This document shows positions 25,634 through 35,454 of a stretch of 64,000 nt of DNA, one piece after another. Numbering within the stretch: the first letter of the stretch is position 1; each line of letters starts with the position of its first letter. The DNA is taken from the NCBI GenBank assembly GCA_965228045.1, contig OZ245789.1, positions 3,472,001-3,536,000 on the forward strand, in the 5' to 3' direction. Source of the DNA: JANQEU01 sp965228045. Lineage in GTDB: Bacteria; Bacteroidota; Bacteroidia; Cytophagales; Cyclobacteriaceae. The notes beneath the pieces are model-generated. The model worked only from the letters and a program-made list of their open reading frames with translations. It had not been told where the DNA came from and searched no databases. Both the position numbers and the translations under genes were made by a program.

Positions 25634-27472
25634 CTATTTTATTACCTCTTTATTCTCACCACATGTGAGCATAGCATCCCCATAATAGGGGTTTTTGATC
25701 TCGTTTACCGCGCTTAACCAATAAGCACCTTTACCGTTCCTGGCCATGGGGCAATACTGGTAATAAATCGTTTCACCAGATGTACCAAACATCTTTATAG
25801 CACTGTAGAGCGCATCGCTGAAGTCTGCATAGGACAGTCGTTGTTCTTCAATATCAGTTGATACTTCAATCTTGTCTAATGACCCCTTAAGCTGTTTAAG
25901 TGTATTCATCCAGTGATTGTGCATTTCTCCGGAAACCAGACTCATATCCACTTTGTCTAAAGCCGATTTAACACTACCAGCCTGTTTCTTGGCTGCCGTA
26001 GCATCTGTAGCTAAAAATGCTTTCTGCAAATCAAGATGTACTTGGTACACATTGGTTAGTTGCTGCTTAAAGTTTTCATCGACTGACATGTCCATTTTCT
26101 TGGTGTTTTCTGATGAGCTCTCATCATGGCCCTCATGTTCACTTCCGGATGCCGGTTTCTTTTCTTCACTCGAACCCCCATGATTATGCCCCATAGAAAC
26201 TTTGCCTCCTTCAGGGTTCATCATGCTTTTTTCTCCTCTAAGCTGAGCGGCAGCATCAATTTTGAAGACTCCGTTGGTAGCTACCATTTCTCCCTCACTA
26301 AGTCCGGATTCTACCACGTAGTAGTCACCTGCATCTGCACCCAATTCAATTTCCCTAAACTGAAACATATTATTGTGATCATCGGTCATCACGTACACCA
26401 CCGCTTTTTTACCTGTCCAAAGCACAGCCGACTTGGGTATAACAAGCTGATCTCCAGATCCGGGAAGCATGGTCTTAAGAATGCCGTCTGCTAACATCTC
26501 CGGCTTCAAAAGATCGCGGGGGTTATCCAGTTCTGCCCTTACTTTGGCAACTCTTGACATAGGATTGAGTACCGGATCGATAAATGTTACGGTTGCATTA
26601 AACTCACGTCCCGGAATGGACTTGATTGAGAATTTGATCTTATCCCGCATTTTAATCCATGGAATATCTGACTCATACGCATCAAACATGACCCAAACAT
26701 GACTGAGGTCTACCACTTCAAATAGAGCCGTACCTTCTTTCACATAATCGCCAAGTGTCACATGACGCATGGTAACTGTACCTGTAATGGGTGACAGCAC
26801 ATCAAAATTGAAATCAACATCTCCGGATTGCTCTATTTGGTCAATCTGTGCTTCTGTAAGGTCCCAGAGTTTTAGTTTATTTCTTGTCGCCCGGTAATAG
26901 CTTGGGTTCGTTTCTTTAAACTTCATCGCTTCAAACAACTCACGCTGAGCAGTTACTAGCTCTGGAGAGTAGATTTTGGCCAGCACCTGGCCTTTGCGCA
27001 CCTTCTGCCCGGTAAAGTTTACCGTGAGCTTTTCGATTCTACCCGGGTATCGGGCGGTCAGCTCAGCAATATTACGCTCATCTGCCATTACCTTTCCAGG
27101 TAAGTACACTTCTTTATAAGGTGCTTTTCGCTCAATGGTGCTCATCTCTACTTCAGCAATCTTCATGGCTGCATTGGAAAGTTTGACTGAATATTGACCA
27201 GCTTCTCCATCATCCTCATCTTCTTTCATTGGGATAAGTTCCATCCCACATATTGGACAATTTCCCGGCTCTTCCCTTTGTATCTGTGGGTGCATGGAGC
27301 ACGTCCATGTAGTCCCTTCTGCATGGTCCATGGCCGAATGATCAGTAGGGAGTTCTTCCTGACTGTCACTACCGCTACCCCCAATAAGTAACCAACCAAT
27401 TAAAATACCTGCTAGCAAGATCCCCAGGTAGGTGAGGGCTTTTTGTCCGTTTTTTATATTAAATATTTTCAT
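25634..27472 (-). CDS. cusB: RND efflux periplasmic adaptor, CusB-like, with HMBD and DUF3347
   Basis: A 612-residue membrane-fusion protein linking the RND pump to the outer-membrane channel. Visible in order: N-terminal hydrophobic anchor (TYLGILLAGILIGWLLIGG), a heavy-metal-binding module (TCSMHPQIQREEPGNCPICG, residues 56-77), the hairpin/lipoyl/barrel region (LPGKVMADERNIAELTARYP, FDVLSPITGTVTMRHV), a His-rich linker (MGHNHGGSSEE, SEHEGHDESSS) and a C-terminal DUF3347 domain (YYQYCPMARNGKGAYWLS). The fusion of HMBD and DUF3347 gives it metal-binding sites at both ends, fitting Cu(I)/Ag(I) delivery. Confidence 0.93.
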   Translation of the reverse strand: MKIFNIKNGQKALTYLGILLAGILIGWLLIGGSGSDSQEELPTDHSAMDHAEGTTWTCSMHPQIQREEPGNCPICGMELIPMKEDEDDGEAGQYSVKLSNAAMKIAEVEMSTIERKAPYKEVYLPGKVMADERNIAELTARYPGRIEKLTVNFTGQKVRKGQVLAKIYSPELVTAQRELFEAMKFKETNPSYYRATRNKLKLWDLTEAQIDQIEQSGDVDFNFDVLSPITGTVTMRHVTLGDYVKEGTALFEVVDLSHVWVMFDAYESDIPWIKMRDKIKFSIKSIPGREFNATVTFIDPVLNPMSRVAKVRAELDNPRDLLKPEMLADGILKTMLPGSGDQLVIPKSAVLWTGKKAVVYVMTDDHNNMFQFREIELGADAGDYYVVESGLSEGEMVATNGVFKIDAAAQLRGEKSMMNPEGGKVSMGHNHGGSSEEKKPASGSEHEGHDESSSENTKKMDMSVDENFKQQLTNVYQVHLDLQKAFLATDATAAKKQAGSVKSALDKVDMSLVSGEMHNHWMNTLKQLKGSLDKIEVSTDIEEQRLSYADFSDALYSAIKMFGTSGETIYYQYCPMARNGKGAYWLSAVNEIKNPYYGDAMLTCGENKEVIK

Positions 27473-27474
27473 TT

Positions 27475-28749
27475 TTAAAGCTGTTTTCCAGTGATGTAAT
27501 TGATGTATGCTACAAAAGTGTTTTGATCGGCACGTGCCTTCTCCAATTCGAGTTCGTACCTGAGCAGCTGCCGCTCCATTCTCAGCACTTCTTCAAAATC
27601 TGCACCTGCAGTGGTGTATTGGGATACCAATATGTCCAACGACTGGGTTGCATAGGCAATGAGGCGATTATATAGAGCCACTCTTCGATGGGCATCTGCA
27701 TAATCTCGCAAGGTTTGCTCCAGAACGGTTTCCAGTTTATTTTCTTTATCCTCCTTGCGATAATTCACAGAAGTCTTAAGCAACTCTTTTTCCTTGACCA
27801 TGGCCCTGTACTTATTCCGATAGAGCGGGATCCTCACGCCAACCTGTGGAAAGATCAAGGCATCCTTTCCATTACCAGAAAAATCTGCCACATCAGTCCT
27901 GGGCGAGATACTGGTGTAAGAAAGGCCCAGATTAAAGGATGGTAACCCCATTTTTTGTGCCACATCAATCTCCGCATCCAGCGCCGACATTTCAAATTCA
28001 AAGCCTTTTAATGTAGGATTATGAGTCATTATTGAATCCAGCAAAATGCTCCTTCCTTCCTCAATCAAAATTGTTTCCAGTGTAACCGGCACCTCTATGC
28101 GTATTGGTGTTTCTACATTGAGTAGTTCATTGAATCTGGTTTGGATTGGTATACGTGAATCTTCCAGATAAAGTAACTGGTTATTCAGTTCATCCAAATC
28201 CATTTCAACTCGTAGAAGATCTACCGCACTGCCGGTATTAGACTCCAACCTGACGTTAGCCAGTTCCCTAAATGATTCGAGTAACCTTACATTCTCCTCT
28301 GTAATGGCTATCGCTGCTTCAAGTACATATAAATCATAATAGATTGAGCGTACGTCAAAGAAAATCCTGTTCTTAGCATCTTCAAATGCTTCAAAACGAG
28401 CCTTTGCCAGCATGGCAACTGCTTGTTCCTGAGATTTTAATTGACCAAACCATGGAAATGCCTGGCTCAGGGAGATCCCCGCATTCTGTGCTCCAACCCT
28501 GGTTTCTACCGGGCTGGTGAAGATGTTGAACATTACGGTTGGGTCCGGTAAAGCCCTGGCTTGTGGCATACGTTCCAGAGTAGCCAGATAGCTATTAAAT
28601 ATCGACTTAAGCTCAGGATTGTTCTCAGCTGCAATTTTGAGATAACCGTGTAAGGGTTCCTCCAGTTGCTGTGTCTGAGCCATTGTGTTGCCAATCGGGA
28701 TCAGCAGCCACAAAAGCATGATTATATTGATTTTTATCTTTGTTTTCAT
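27475..28749 (-). CDS. TolC-family outer-membrane efflux protein, CusC-like
   Basis: Encodes 424 residues with a signal peptide (LLWLLIPIGNTMAQ) and two repeated helical-barrel halves typical of TolC (FFDVRSIYYDLYVLEAAIAI, then AHRRVALYNRLIAYATQSLD), with the conserved GISLSQAFPWFGQL start of the first half. It forms the outer-membrane duct of the tripartite pump. It ends 2 bases before the CusB gene and starts 1 base after the CusA gene, so all three are coupled. Confidence 0.93.
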   Translation of the reverse strand: MKTKIKINIIMLLWLLIPIGNTMAQTQQLEEPLHGYLKIAAENNPELKSIFNSYLATLERMPQARALPDPTVMFNIFTSPVETRVGAQNAGISLSQAFPWFGQLKSQEQAVAMLAKARFEAFEDAKNRIFFDVRSIYYDLYVLEAAIAITEENVRLLESFRELANVRLESNTGSAVDLLRVEMDLDELNNQLLYLEDSRIPIQTRFNELLNVETPIRIEVPVTLETILIEEGRSILLDSIMTHNPTLKGFEFEMSALDAEIDVAQKMGLPSFNLGLSYTSISPRTDVADFSGNGKDALIFPQVGVRIPLYRNKYRAMVKEKELLKTSVNYRKEDKENKLETVLEQTLRDYADAHRRVALYNRLIAYATQSLDILVSQYTTAGADFEEVLRMERQLLRYELELEKARADQNTFVAYINYITGKQL

Positions 28750-28750
28750 G

Positions 28751-31700
28751 TTACGCTGATTTTAATTGTTTTTTGATTGACCTTTCCTGCCACATACAAT
28801 ACAGCACGGGCACCACGAATACGGTAATGGCCTGAACCAACATCCCTCCAAAAGTGGGAATAGCCATAGGCACCATAATGTCAGAACCTTTACCTGTAGA
28901 AGTGAAGATTGGAAGCAGGGCAATGAGTGTAGTGGCTGTTGTCATAATGGCCGGCCTGATTCTCAACTTACCAGCGTGAAGCACTGCCTCTTTTACCTCG
29001 GTCACATCGCTCGGTTTCCTTTCTGTGAAAATCTGTTTCAGATAGGTTGCCATGATGACTCCATTGTCAGAGGCTACACCGAATAAGGCAATAAAACCTA
29101 CCCACACAGCCACACTTAAGTTTACTGTGCCTATCTGAAAGAGATCTCTCAGGTTTATGTCAGCAAGGGAGAAGTTTAGAAACCAACCTTGTCCGAACAG
29201 CCATATCAAAAGGAATCCCCCTGAAAATGCCACAAACACTCCAGAGAAAACCATCATGGTGGTAGAGACATCTCCAAACTGGAAATAAAGAATAAGAAAA
29301 ATGGCAAGCAGACATATAGGGACAACCAGAGCAAGTCTTTTAGTCGCCCTGATCTGATTTTCATAGTTACCGGTAAACTTATATGAAACACCTGCAGGAA
29401 GCATAAACTCACCGGCATCCATTTTTGCCTGAATAAAGCGTTGGGCTTCTTCAACCACATCCACCTCTGCTTCACCTGCCTTTTTATCAAAAATGACATA
29501 ACCGTTCAAGAAGGTGTCTTCACTCTTGATCACCTGTGGGCCTCTTCGGTAGGTGATATCCGCCAACTCTATCAGAGGTACCTGAGCCCCTGATGGGGTA
29601 GGGATCAATACTTTTTTGATATCCTCCGGATTGTCTCGATACTCACGTGCATACCGTACCCTTACCGGGAATCGTTCTCTGCCTTCTACCGTGGTGGTCA
29701 GCTTTATACCCCCAATAGCTACTTCCACGTAGTTCTGGAAGTCTTTCATTGTCAGCCCATAACGGGCTATAGCCTTACGGTCTACATCAAATTCCATATA
29801 GGGCTTGCCCACAATCCTGTCTGCAAAGACAGAGGAAGCCTCAATACTAGGTACTTGCTGTAGTATTTTTTCCAGTTGAAGTCCTACACTTTCGATTGTC
29901 TCCAGGTCAGGGCCAAATACCTTAATGCCAATGGGTGCCCGCATTCCTGTGGACAGCATAACTAATCGGGTCTGGATAGGCTGGAGCTTAGGTGCAGAGG
30001 TCATGCCTGGTATATTGGTAGCCTTCACAATCTCTGCCCATATATCATCAGGAGACCGGATATGATCACGCCATTGCCTAAAATATTCACCCTTTTTGTT
30101 GTCAATTACCAGTTCGTCTTTCTCGACTTTTCTAAAACCATCTCGCTCCGGGTGATAGGTACTTCCATCTTTTAACAAGTAGTTCCCTTCTTTATCGGTT
30201 TTAAATTGCATCCTATGCCCATTTTCGTCTACCATGTACTCGGGTTTATAATTGATGGTATTCTCGAACATGGAAATGGGTGCCGGATCAAGAGCTGAGT
30301 TCACCCGTCCCCACTTACCTACAACCGATTGGACTTCAGGGATCTGGGCCACATATCCGTCTACCTTTTGGATCACGTCAATATTTTCTTCAATACCGGA
30401 ATGGGACATGGTAGTGGGCATTAGGAGGTACGAACCTTCGTCCAAAGCAGGCATAAACTCTTTTCCAATTCCAGGAAGGGTTTTATTGAGAGACTGCCAA
30501 AAACTAGTTTGTCGAATTTCCCAGCCTGTTTTTTCAATGGAATTACCTATGGCACCAAAAGCACCCTCAAAACCAATCCAGGTAAGTATTCCGAATAAAA
30601 AGACGAAGATTGGGAGTATGAAAAATTTCCACTTATTGTCAAGGCACCACCTAAGAATAGGGGTATAGTATTTTACCAGCAATAGTAATGAACCAAGTAC
30701 GAGCAATATTGCTCCTCCAACAAACAGAAAATTTGTAAATAGACTATTTTGTGCACCAAGCGGCAGCCATTCACGAGTTAAAAAGGCCGCAACTGTCAGC
30801 ATAATGATGGCAATATTGAGATATTCAGTAAGCCAAGTCCATTTTTCAGGTATAAACTTCTCTACAATATTGTTGATTCCAAGAGCCATAAGGACCATTC
30901 CGAGCCAATTTCCTGCGAAGATTAGAATGAGTAACCCTAGTGCGATAAGGGCTGAATTCCATATCCTTTTTGTTCTTTCCTTTCCGACCTTTATGGAAAA
31001 CAACCAGTGCGCCGCAGCGGGTATCACAACGAGTCCTACAAACAGGGCAGCCAGCATTGCGAATGTCTTGGTGAAAGCCAGAGGCTTGAAAAGTTTACCT
31101 TCAGCTGCTTGCATGGCAAAAACAGGAAGAAAACTCACCACAGTGGTGGTAAGGGCGGTAATAACCGCCGATGCTACTTCTGAAGTGGCCGTATAGATAA
31201 CCTCTAGTTTTTGCTTGCTCGAAATACCTTTATTTTCTGGCAAATCCAGATGCCGGAGGATATTTTCAGTAAATACAACTCCCACATCCACCATTACCCC
31301 AATGGCAATTGCGATCCCTGAAAGCGCAACAATATTAGCATCTACTCCCGCATATCTCATCACTATAAATGTCATTAAGACTCCAATAGGGAGTAAACTG
31401 GAGATGAGAATAGAGGCTCTCAGGTTCATAACAACAATGATTACCACAATGATGCTTATGAGTATTTCCAGGGTTAATGCCTCTTCCAGGGTACCTAAGG
31501 TTTCCTTAATCAACCCGGTACGGTCATAGAATGGTACTACGGTCACTTTTGAAACAGTACCGTCAGGAAGGACTTTTGAAGGCAGTCCCGGCGATATCTC
31601 TTTGATCTTTTCTTTTACATTTTCTATTACCTCAAGTGGATTGGCACCATACCGTGAAACGACAACTGCTCCAGTAGCTTCTGCGCCACCTTTATCAAGA

Positions 31701-32578
31701 CCACCTCTTCGTGTAGAAGGACCAAAATTAACCACAGCTACATCCTTGATTCGAATGGGTGTATTGTTATGCTGCGTGATTACTGCTTCTTCAAGGTCTT
31801 CCAGGGTTCTGATATACCCCAAACCTCTAACCAAGTACTCAGCTTTGTTGTATTCTATAGTGCGGGCGCCCACATCCAGATTACTTTCCTTTACGGCACG
31901 CATGATTTGAGCCACGTTTACGTTGTACTCCTTCATGGCTACCGGATCAATATCTACCTGGTATTCCTTTACGAAACCTCCGATGGCTGCCACTTCGGAT
32001 ACCCCCGAAGCTGAGGTAAGCGCATATCCTACATAAAAATCCTGGATGGTTCGCAGTTCATGAGGATCCCATCCTCCCGCTGGTTCCCCTGTTTCCGGAT
32101 TGCGGCCTTCCAATGTGTACCAGTAGATTTGTCCCAATGCCGTAGCATCCGGACCTAAAGCAGGTTGAACTTCAGGAGGTAATGTCCCTGCAGGAAGCGA
32201 ATTCAATTTCTCCAATATTCGGGTACGACTCCAGTAAAATTCTACATCATCTTCGAAAATGATATAAATTGTAGAGAGTCCGAAGATTGAATTACTCCTT
32301 ATAGTTTTTACTCCGGGCACACCCAGAAGCGCAGTGGTCAACGGATAAGAAATCTGGTCTTCTATATCTTGCGGAGACCTTCCCATCCATGTAGTAAAAA
32401 CAATTTGCTGATTCTCCCCAATGTCAGGGATGGCATCAACAGGTACCGGGTCGCGAGGAAAATTCTCCATCTTCCAGTTGAATGGTGCAGTTGCCACACC
32501 CCATCCTACAAAGATTAGTACAATTAATGCTGTAACCAGCTTGTTCTCCAAAAAGAACCTGATCAGTTTATTTAACAT
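28751..32578 (-). CDS. cusA: Heavy-metal efflux RND transporter, CusA/CzcA family
   Basis: A 1275-residue inner-membrane proton-driven pump. Visible: first helix FFLENKLVTALIVLIFVGWG, porter segments (WMGRSPQDIEDQISYPLTTA), the TM4 region with the charged motif of HME-RND pumps (GIAIAIGVMVDVGVVFTENI), the Met-rich periplasmic site (TRLVMLSTGMRAPIGIKVFG) and the second TM block (VASDNGVIMATYLKQIF). CusA proteins are about 1050 residues, so this one carries roughly 200 extra, mainly extra hydrophobic segments after TM6 (about residues 535-660) and a charged loop near 790-860. That form is common in Bacteroidota. Confidence 0.95.
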   Translation of the reverse strand: MLNKLIRFFLENKLVTALIVLIFVGWGVATAPFNWKMENFPRDPVPVDAIPDIGENQQIVFTTWMGRSPQDIEDQISYPLTTALLGVPGVKTIRSNSIFGLSTIYIIFEDDVEFYWSRTRILEKLNSLPAGTLPPEVQPALGPDATALGQIYWYTLEGRNPETGEPAGGWDPHELRTIQDFYVGYALTSASGVSEVAAIGGFVKEYQVDIDPVAMKEYNVNVAQIMRAVKESNLDVGARTIEYNKAEYLVRGLGYIRTLEDLEEAVITQHNNTPIRIKDVAVVNFGPSTRRGGLDKGGAEATGAVVVSRYGANPLEVIENVKEKIKEISPGLPSKVLPDGTVSKVTVVPFYDRTGLIKETLGTLEEALTLEILISIIVVIIVVMNLRASILISSLLPIGVLMTFIVMRYAGVDANIVALSGIAIAIGVMVDVGVVFTENILRHLDLPENKGISSKQKLEVIYTATSEVASAVITALTTTVVSFLPVFAMQAAEGKLFKPLAFTKTFAMLAALFVGLVVIPAAAHWLFSIKVGKERTKRIWNSALIALGLLILIFAGNWLGMVLMALGINNIVEKFIPEKWTWLTEYLNIAIIMLTVAAFLTREWLPLGAQNSLFTNFLFVGGAILLVLGSLLLLVKYYTPILRWCLDNKWKFFILPIFVFLFGILTWIGFEGAFGAIGNSIEKTGWEIRQTSFWQSLNKTLPGIGKEFMPALDEGSYLLMPTTMSHSGIEENIDVIQKVDGYVAQIPEVQSVVGKWGRVNSALDPAPISMFENTINYKPEYMVDENGHRMQFKTDKEGNYLLKDGSTYHPERDGFRKVEKDELVIDNKKGEYFRQWRDHIRSPDDIWAEIVKATNIPGMTSAPKLQPIQTRLVMLSTGMRAPIGIKVFGPDLETIESVGLQLEKILQQVPSIEASSVFADRIVGKPYMEFDVDRKAIARYGLTMKDFQNYVEVAIGGIKLTTTVEGRERFPVRVRYAREYRDNPEDIKKVLIPTPSGAQVPLIELADITYRRGPQVIKSEDTFLNGYVIFDKKAGEAEVDVVEEAQRFIQAKMDAGEFMLPAGVSYKFTGNYENQIRATKRLALVVPICLLAIFLILYFQFGDVSTTMMVFSGVFVAFSGGFLLIWLFGQGWFLNFSLADINLRDLFQIGTVNLSVAVWVGFIALFGVASDNGVIMATYLKQIFTERKPSDVTEVKEAVLHAGKLRIRPAIMTTATTLIALLPIFTSTGKGSDIMVPMAIPTFGGMLVQAITVFVVPVLYCMWQERSIKKQLKSA

Positions 32579-32672
32579 TTCTAAAGAGTTTAAAAATTAT
32601 ATTTTAGTCTTTTCTTAGTGCCTCAGTTTCGATCTACCTGCAGGATGCAAGATTGATCGGATATTACAATTC

Positions 32673-33047
32673 TTAAAGAAGGAAGGACTGATATCGGACG
32701 AGGATATCCGGAACAGTCAGGGGCTTTTGAAGGAATGTTTTTACAACAAAATTGTTACGTATTATTATCTCCGAAAGAGAAGGGAACTCGAAAGTGCATA
32801 ATAGCGGCTGTGATTGAGGTTCAAAGCTGTAGATCGAAACCAGGGTATTGTCATCGTGCTTCAGGTCCTGCTGCTCCGTATCACAACATCCCGTTTCTTC
32901 CATCCCATCACAACAGGAATCCAGCTTTTTGAAAAAAGCTGCCTCCATCAATTCGCCATCACAGTAGTGCTTAGCCAATACCATACCCCCTGAGGAAGAG
33001 AGGATGAGTAATGAGAACAATATGATAATGATCTGTTTCAAATTCAA
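32673..33047 (-). CDS. HYC_CC_PP-type periplasmic protein
   Basis: Encodes 124 residues. The frame starts at a TTG at 33047, since no ATG precedes the signal peptide (LKQIIIILFSLLILSSSGGM). The mature part has the HYC motif (AKHYCDGEL) and two CC pairs (DSCCDG and TGCCDTEQ), the signature of HYC_CC_PP proteins. The end is VRYQSFLL, shared with the His-rich protein at 21488-21997. Probably first gene of the efflux operon, acting as a Cu-binding periplasmic factor; function inferred. Confidence 0.85.
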   Translation of the reverse strand: MNLKQIIIILFSLLILSSSGGMVLAKHYCDGELMEAAFFKKLDSCCDGMEETGCCDTEQQDLKHDDNTLVSIYSFEPQSQPLLCTFEFPSLSEIIIRNNFVVKTFLQKPLTVPDILVRYQSFLL

Positions 33048-33457
33048 ATGATGTTTTCAAAATGACTAAACGTAAATGTAGAAATAGTGATTAGGTTAAA
33101 TGTTATGATATTCTTGATAAGATTTATGATATTTTGGTTTTGTGAATTGTACTCAATGGTTCAATAATATTTTCTTCTATTTTGCGCACAAAACCGCTAG
33201 CCAATTCAGCACATTTGGAAAACACTTGTTTTAAAGAATACTGAATTAGTAAGGTTTGATATTTGACTGTCGGTTTTGTGGTCATAGAAGGAGCCGACCA
33301 TGAAGATTGGAATTGGGTCGTAAAAGCAGATAGCCTCCTGCTTACATAAAGAGGTTATTGATCTAAGTGAGTACGGAATTGACAAACTTAAATTTAATAA
33401 GATCACAATGTAATTAACTACAATCAGAGCTATGGAATCAATAAACTCACTTTTTAA
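33048..33457. other. Gene-free 410-base stretch between copper operon and RteC element
   Basis: Holds the promoters of the divergent HYC_CC_PP operon and rteC. A perfect 10-bp inverted repeat (CACAAAACCG at 33187-33196, CGGTTTTGTG at 33271-33280) is visible. No protein gene or RNA gene is recognisable. It is the likely left border of the mobile-element region. Confidence 0.5.
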
Positions 33458-34306
33458 ATGCCTGAAAATTATAACCAACAATATGAAGATTTAGAGGACA
33501 AACTTAGAATGATCGATCTGGAGGAAGATAACCTCCTCAAAAAATCAGAGCTGAGCTTTCAAATGGTACTGATTGCCATTAACCAGTTGCGGGATGCCTT
33601 AACCAAAAGCCATGTAGATTCTCAAGCCAGTGAAATCCTCTTTTTCAAGGAGATCAAACCGAAATTCGTCAGTAAGCTAATCTATCACCTTAGTGTGTTC
33701 AACATTGAAACCAACAAGCCCAATGGAGGTATCAAAGTAAGACGCAAATACTATCAGAATGAACTGGACAAACTGAAACGATATTTTGATGACAATCTGG
33801 AATTTTACCGCTATTACCGTACTCACAGCAATTACCTGGATCACAAATATTTTATAAGGGGCAAACAGGACATAAGGTTAACGCTTGATTCTTTCTTCTT
33901 TGAAACTGACCCGAACTTCTCAACTAGCCATGATTTTAAGGTTTCCAACATCCTGGCCAATGACCTGCTCAATGTCTATTTGGAAGATGAATTGAACAAA
34001 CTGGATATGAGGGACTTAAGCAATGGAAGATCACAAGGTGAACCGAAGGGGAAACTAACATGGACAGATTCCAAAGTAGCGTTAATCGAGTTGATGTATG
34101 CCTTGCAAGCCCGTGGAGTATTTAACAACGGCATTGCCGATCTAAAAGAAATCGTAGCATTTTTTGAAGATACCTTCGGTATCGAGGTGGGGCAATATCA
34201 CCGCACATTCCTTGAAATCCGCATCCGCAAGACCGGACGCACTAAATTTCTGGACTCTCTAAGGGATAGTCTGACCCGAAGGATGGATGAAGCCGATGAC
34301 AAATAA
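33458..34306 (+). CDS. rteC: RteC-family regulator
   Basis: Encodes 282 residues matching RteC, the regulator that in CTnDOT drives excision genes after tetracycline induction. Recognisable segments include ILFFKEIKPKFVSKLIYHLS, the YYRTHSNYLDHKYFIRGKQD block and the C-terminal LTWTDSKVALIELMYALQAR with FEDTFGIEVGQYHRTFLEIR. No RteA/RteB two-component pair is in the window. Its presence marks an integrative-element region. Confidence 0.92.
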   Translation: MPENYNQQYEDLEDKLRMIDLEEDNLLKKSELSFQMVLIAINQLRDALTKSHVDSQASEILFFKEIKPKFVSKLIYHLSVFNIETNKPNGGIKVRRKYYQNELDKLKRYFDDNLEFYRYYRTHSNYLDHKYFIRGKQDIRLTLDSFFFETDPNFSTSHDFKVSNILANDLLNVYLEDELNKLDMRDLSNGRSQGEPKGKLTWTDSKVALIELMYALQARGVFNNGIADLKEIVAFFEDTFGIEVGQYHRTFLEIRIRKTGRTKFLDSLRDSLTRRMDEADDK

Positions 34307-34395
34307 CAAAAAATCTTTCCCAACTTCGGTTTGACTTGTGAATAAAACCCACCAAACGGTAACACCTTCGCTGTTCAATCAACATTTGTTAAGAA

Positions 34396-34677
34396 ATGGC
34401 AACAGAAGTTATTACCACAGATGACCTTCGTGAGTTCAAGATCGAGCTACTGGAAGATCTAAAAAGGTTACTCAAAGAACATTCAGGACAGCCCTCAAAG
34501 AAATGGCTAAAGTCCTATGAAGTCCGCAAGCTCCTCGGCATCTCACCAGGTACATTGCAGAACCTGCGGGTGAACGGCACATTGCCCTTTACCAAGATCG
34601 GAGGAGTAATCTATTACGACTATGCTGACATCCAAGGTATGCTGCAGTCCAACAAGTTCCACAATAGGTTGAAGTAA
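34396..34677 (+). CDS. Excisionase-like helix-turn-helix protein
   Basis: Encodes 93 residues ending in a MerR/Xis-type winged HTH (KKWLKSYEVRKLLGISPGTL, then LRVNGTLPFTKIGGVIYYDY). Proteins of this kind serve as excisionases or regulators in Bacteroidota conjugative and mobilizable elements. It lies 90 bases after rteC and 15 before the next gene, in the usual order for such elements. Confidence 0.85.
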   Translation: MATEVITTDDLREFKIELLEDLKRLLKEHSGQPSKKWLKSYEVRKLLGISPGTLQNLRVNGTLPFTKIGGVIYYDYADIQGMLQSNKFHNRLK

Positions 34678-34692
34678 AGCGTATGGCTGGGC

Positions 34693-35454
34693 ATGAACTA
34701 CATCAGGCACCTTTCGGCAGCATTCGGGCAGATGGATGCAGATACCAGGCTCACGCCCTACCACATCAGTTTGTATATGGCCTTATTCAGGCGCTGGAAC
34801 CTCAACTTTTTCAAGAACCCGATATCCGTGTCCAGGGACGAGCTGATGAGGTTGTCAAAAATTGGTTCGGTGAACACCTACACCAAGTGCCTGAAGGAAC
34901 TGGATCGTTTCGGATTTATCCGATATGAACCTTCCTACAATCCGCACCGGGGCAGCCTCATTTACCTGTACAGTTTTGATAAAGGTAGTGATACAGGTGC
35001 TGATAATGGAAGTGAAATAGCAGTGAGACCTTATACAAACAATACAAACTCTTTAAACAATGAAAACGAAACAAACTTGGGTGAGCGATCCAAAAATTTT
35101 GATAGAGGTTCAAATGCTGAGGAAATGAAGAAAGAGAAAAGTTCCGCTAAAAGAGAAAGAATGACCGGCTATGGCCCGGACATTCCGCCTCTGGAAGCCC
35201 ATGTGAAAATCTACTTTGATGAAAAAGGCTATCCGCCCGTGGAGGCTGAGAAGTTTTACAACTACTTCCAGAGCAATGGCTGGCTGGTAGGTGGCCGCTC
35301 CAAGATGAAAGACTGGAAAGCAGCCGCCCGCAACTGGATGCTGAACGCACAAAAATTCAATGCCTATGCAAAAGATCAGCGAAACCATCAGCCAGGTCCT
35401 AAACCCGGAAACCTCCACACAGGAACCGGCAAAGACTATGGCGAACCGCTCTAA
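34693..35454 (+). CDS. Replication/transfer-type winged-helix protein
   Basis: Encodes 253 residues. The N-terminal 100 residues (MNYIRHLSAAFGQMDADTRL, LTPYHISLYMALFRRWN, SKIGSVNTYTKCLKELDRFG) form a DNA-binding winged-helix resembling replication-initiator-like proteins in Bacteroidota elements. A low-complexity linker rich in Asn, Glu and Lys follows, and the C-terminus (VKIYFDEKGYPPVEAEKFYN) is helical. It overlaps the ATPase gene, so they are coupled. The exact role (replication or regulation) is unresolved. Confidence 0.72.
   Translation: MNYIRHLSAAFGQMDADTRLTPYHISLYMALFRRWNLNFFKNPISVSRDELMRLSKIGSVNTYTKCLKELDRFGFIRYEPSYNPHRGSLIYLYSFDKGSDTGADNGSEIAVRPYTNNTNSLNNENETNLGERSKNFDRGSNAEEMKKEKSSAKRERMTGYGPDIPPLEAHVKIYFDEKGYPPVEAEKFYNYFQSNGWLVGGRSKMKDWKAAARNWMLNAQKFNAYAKDQRNHQPGPKPGNLHTGTGKDYGEPL

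Noticed and set aside
33187..33280. 10-bp inverted repeat as insertion-sequence ends
   Set aside because: Arms are only 74 bases apart with no transposase and no target duplication visible, so it may be chance.
33206..33481. Minus-strand frame over the rteC start
   Set aside because: Overlaps the rteC start, hydrophobic without pattern, no ribosome binding site.
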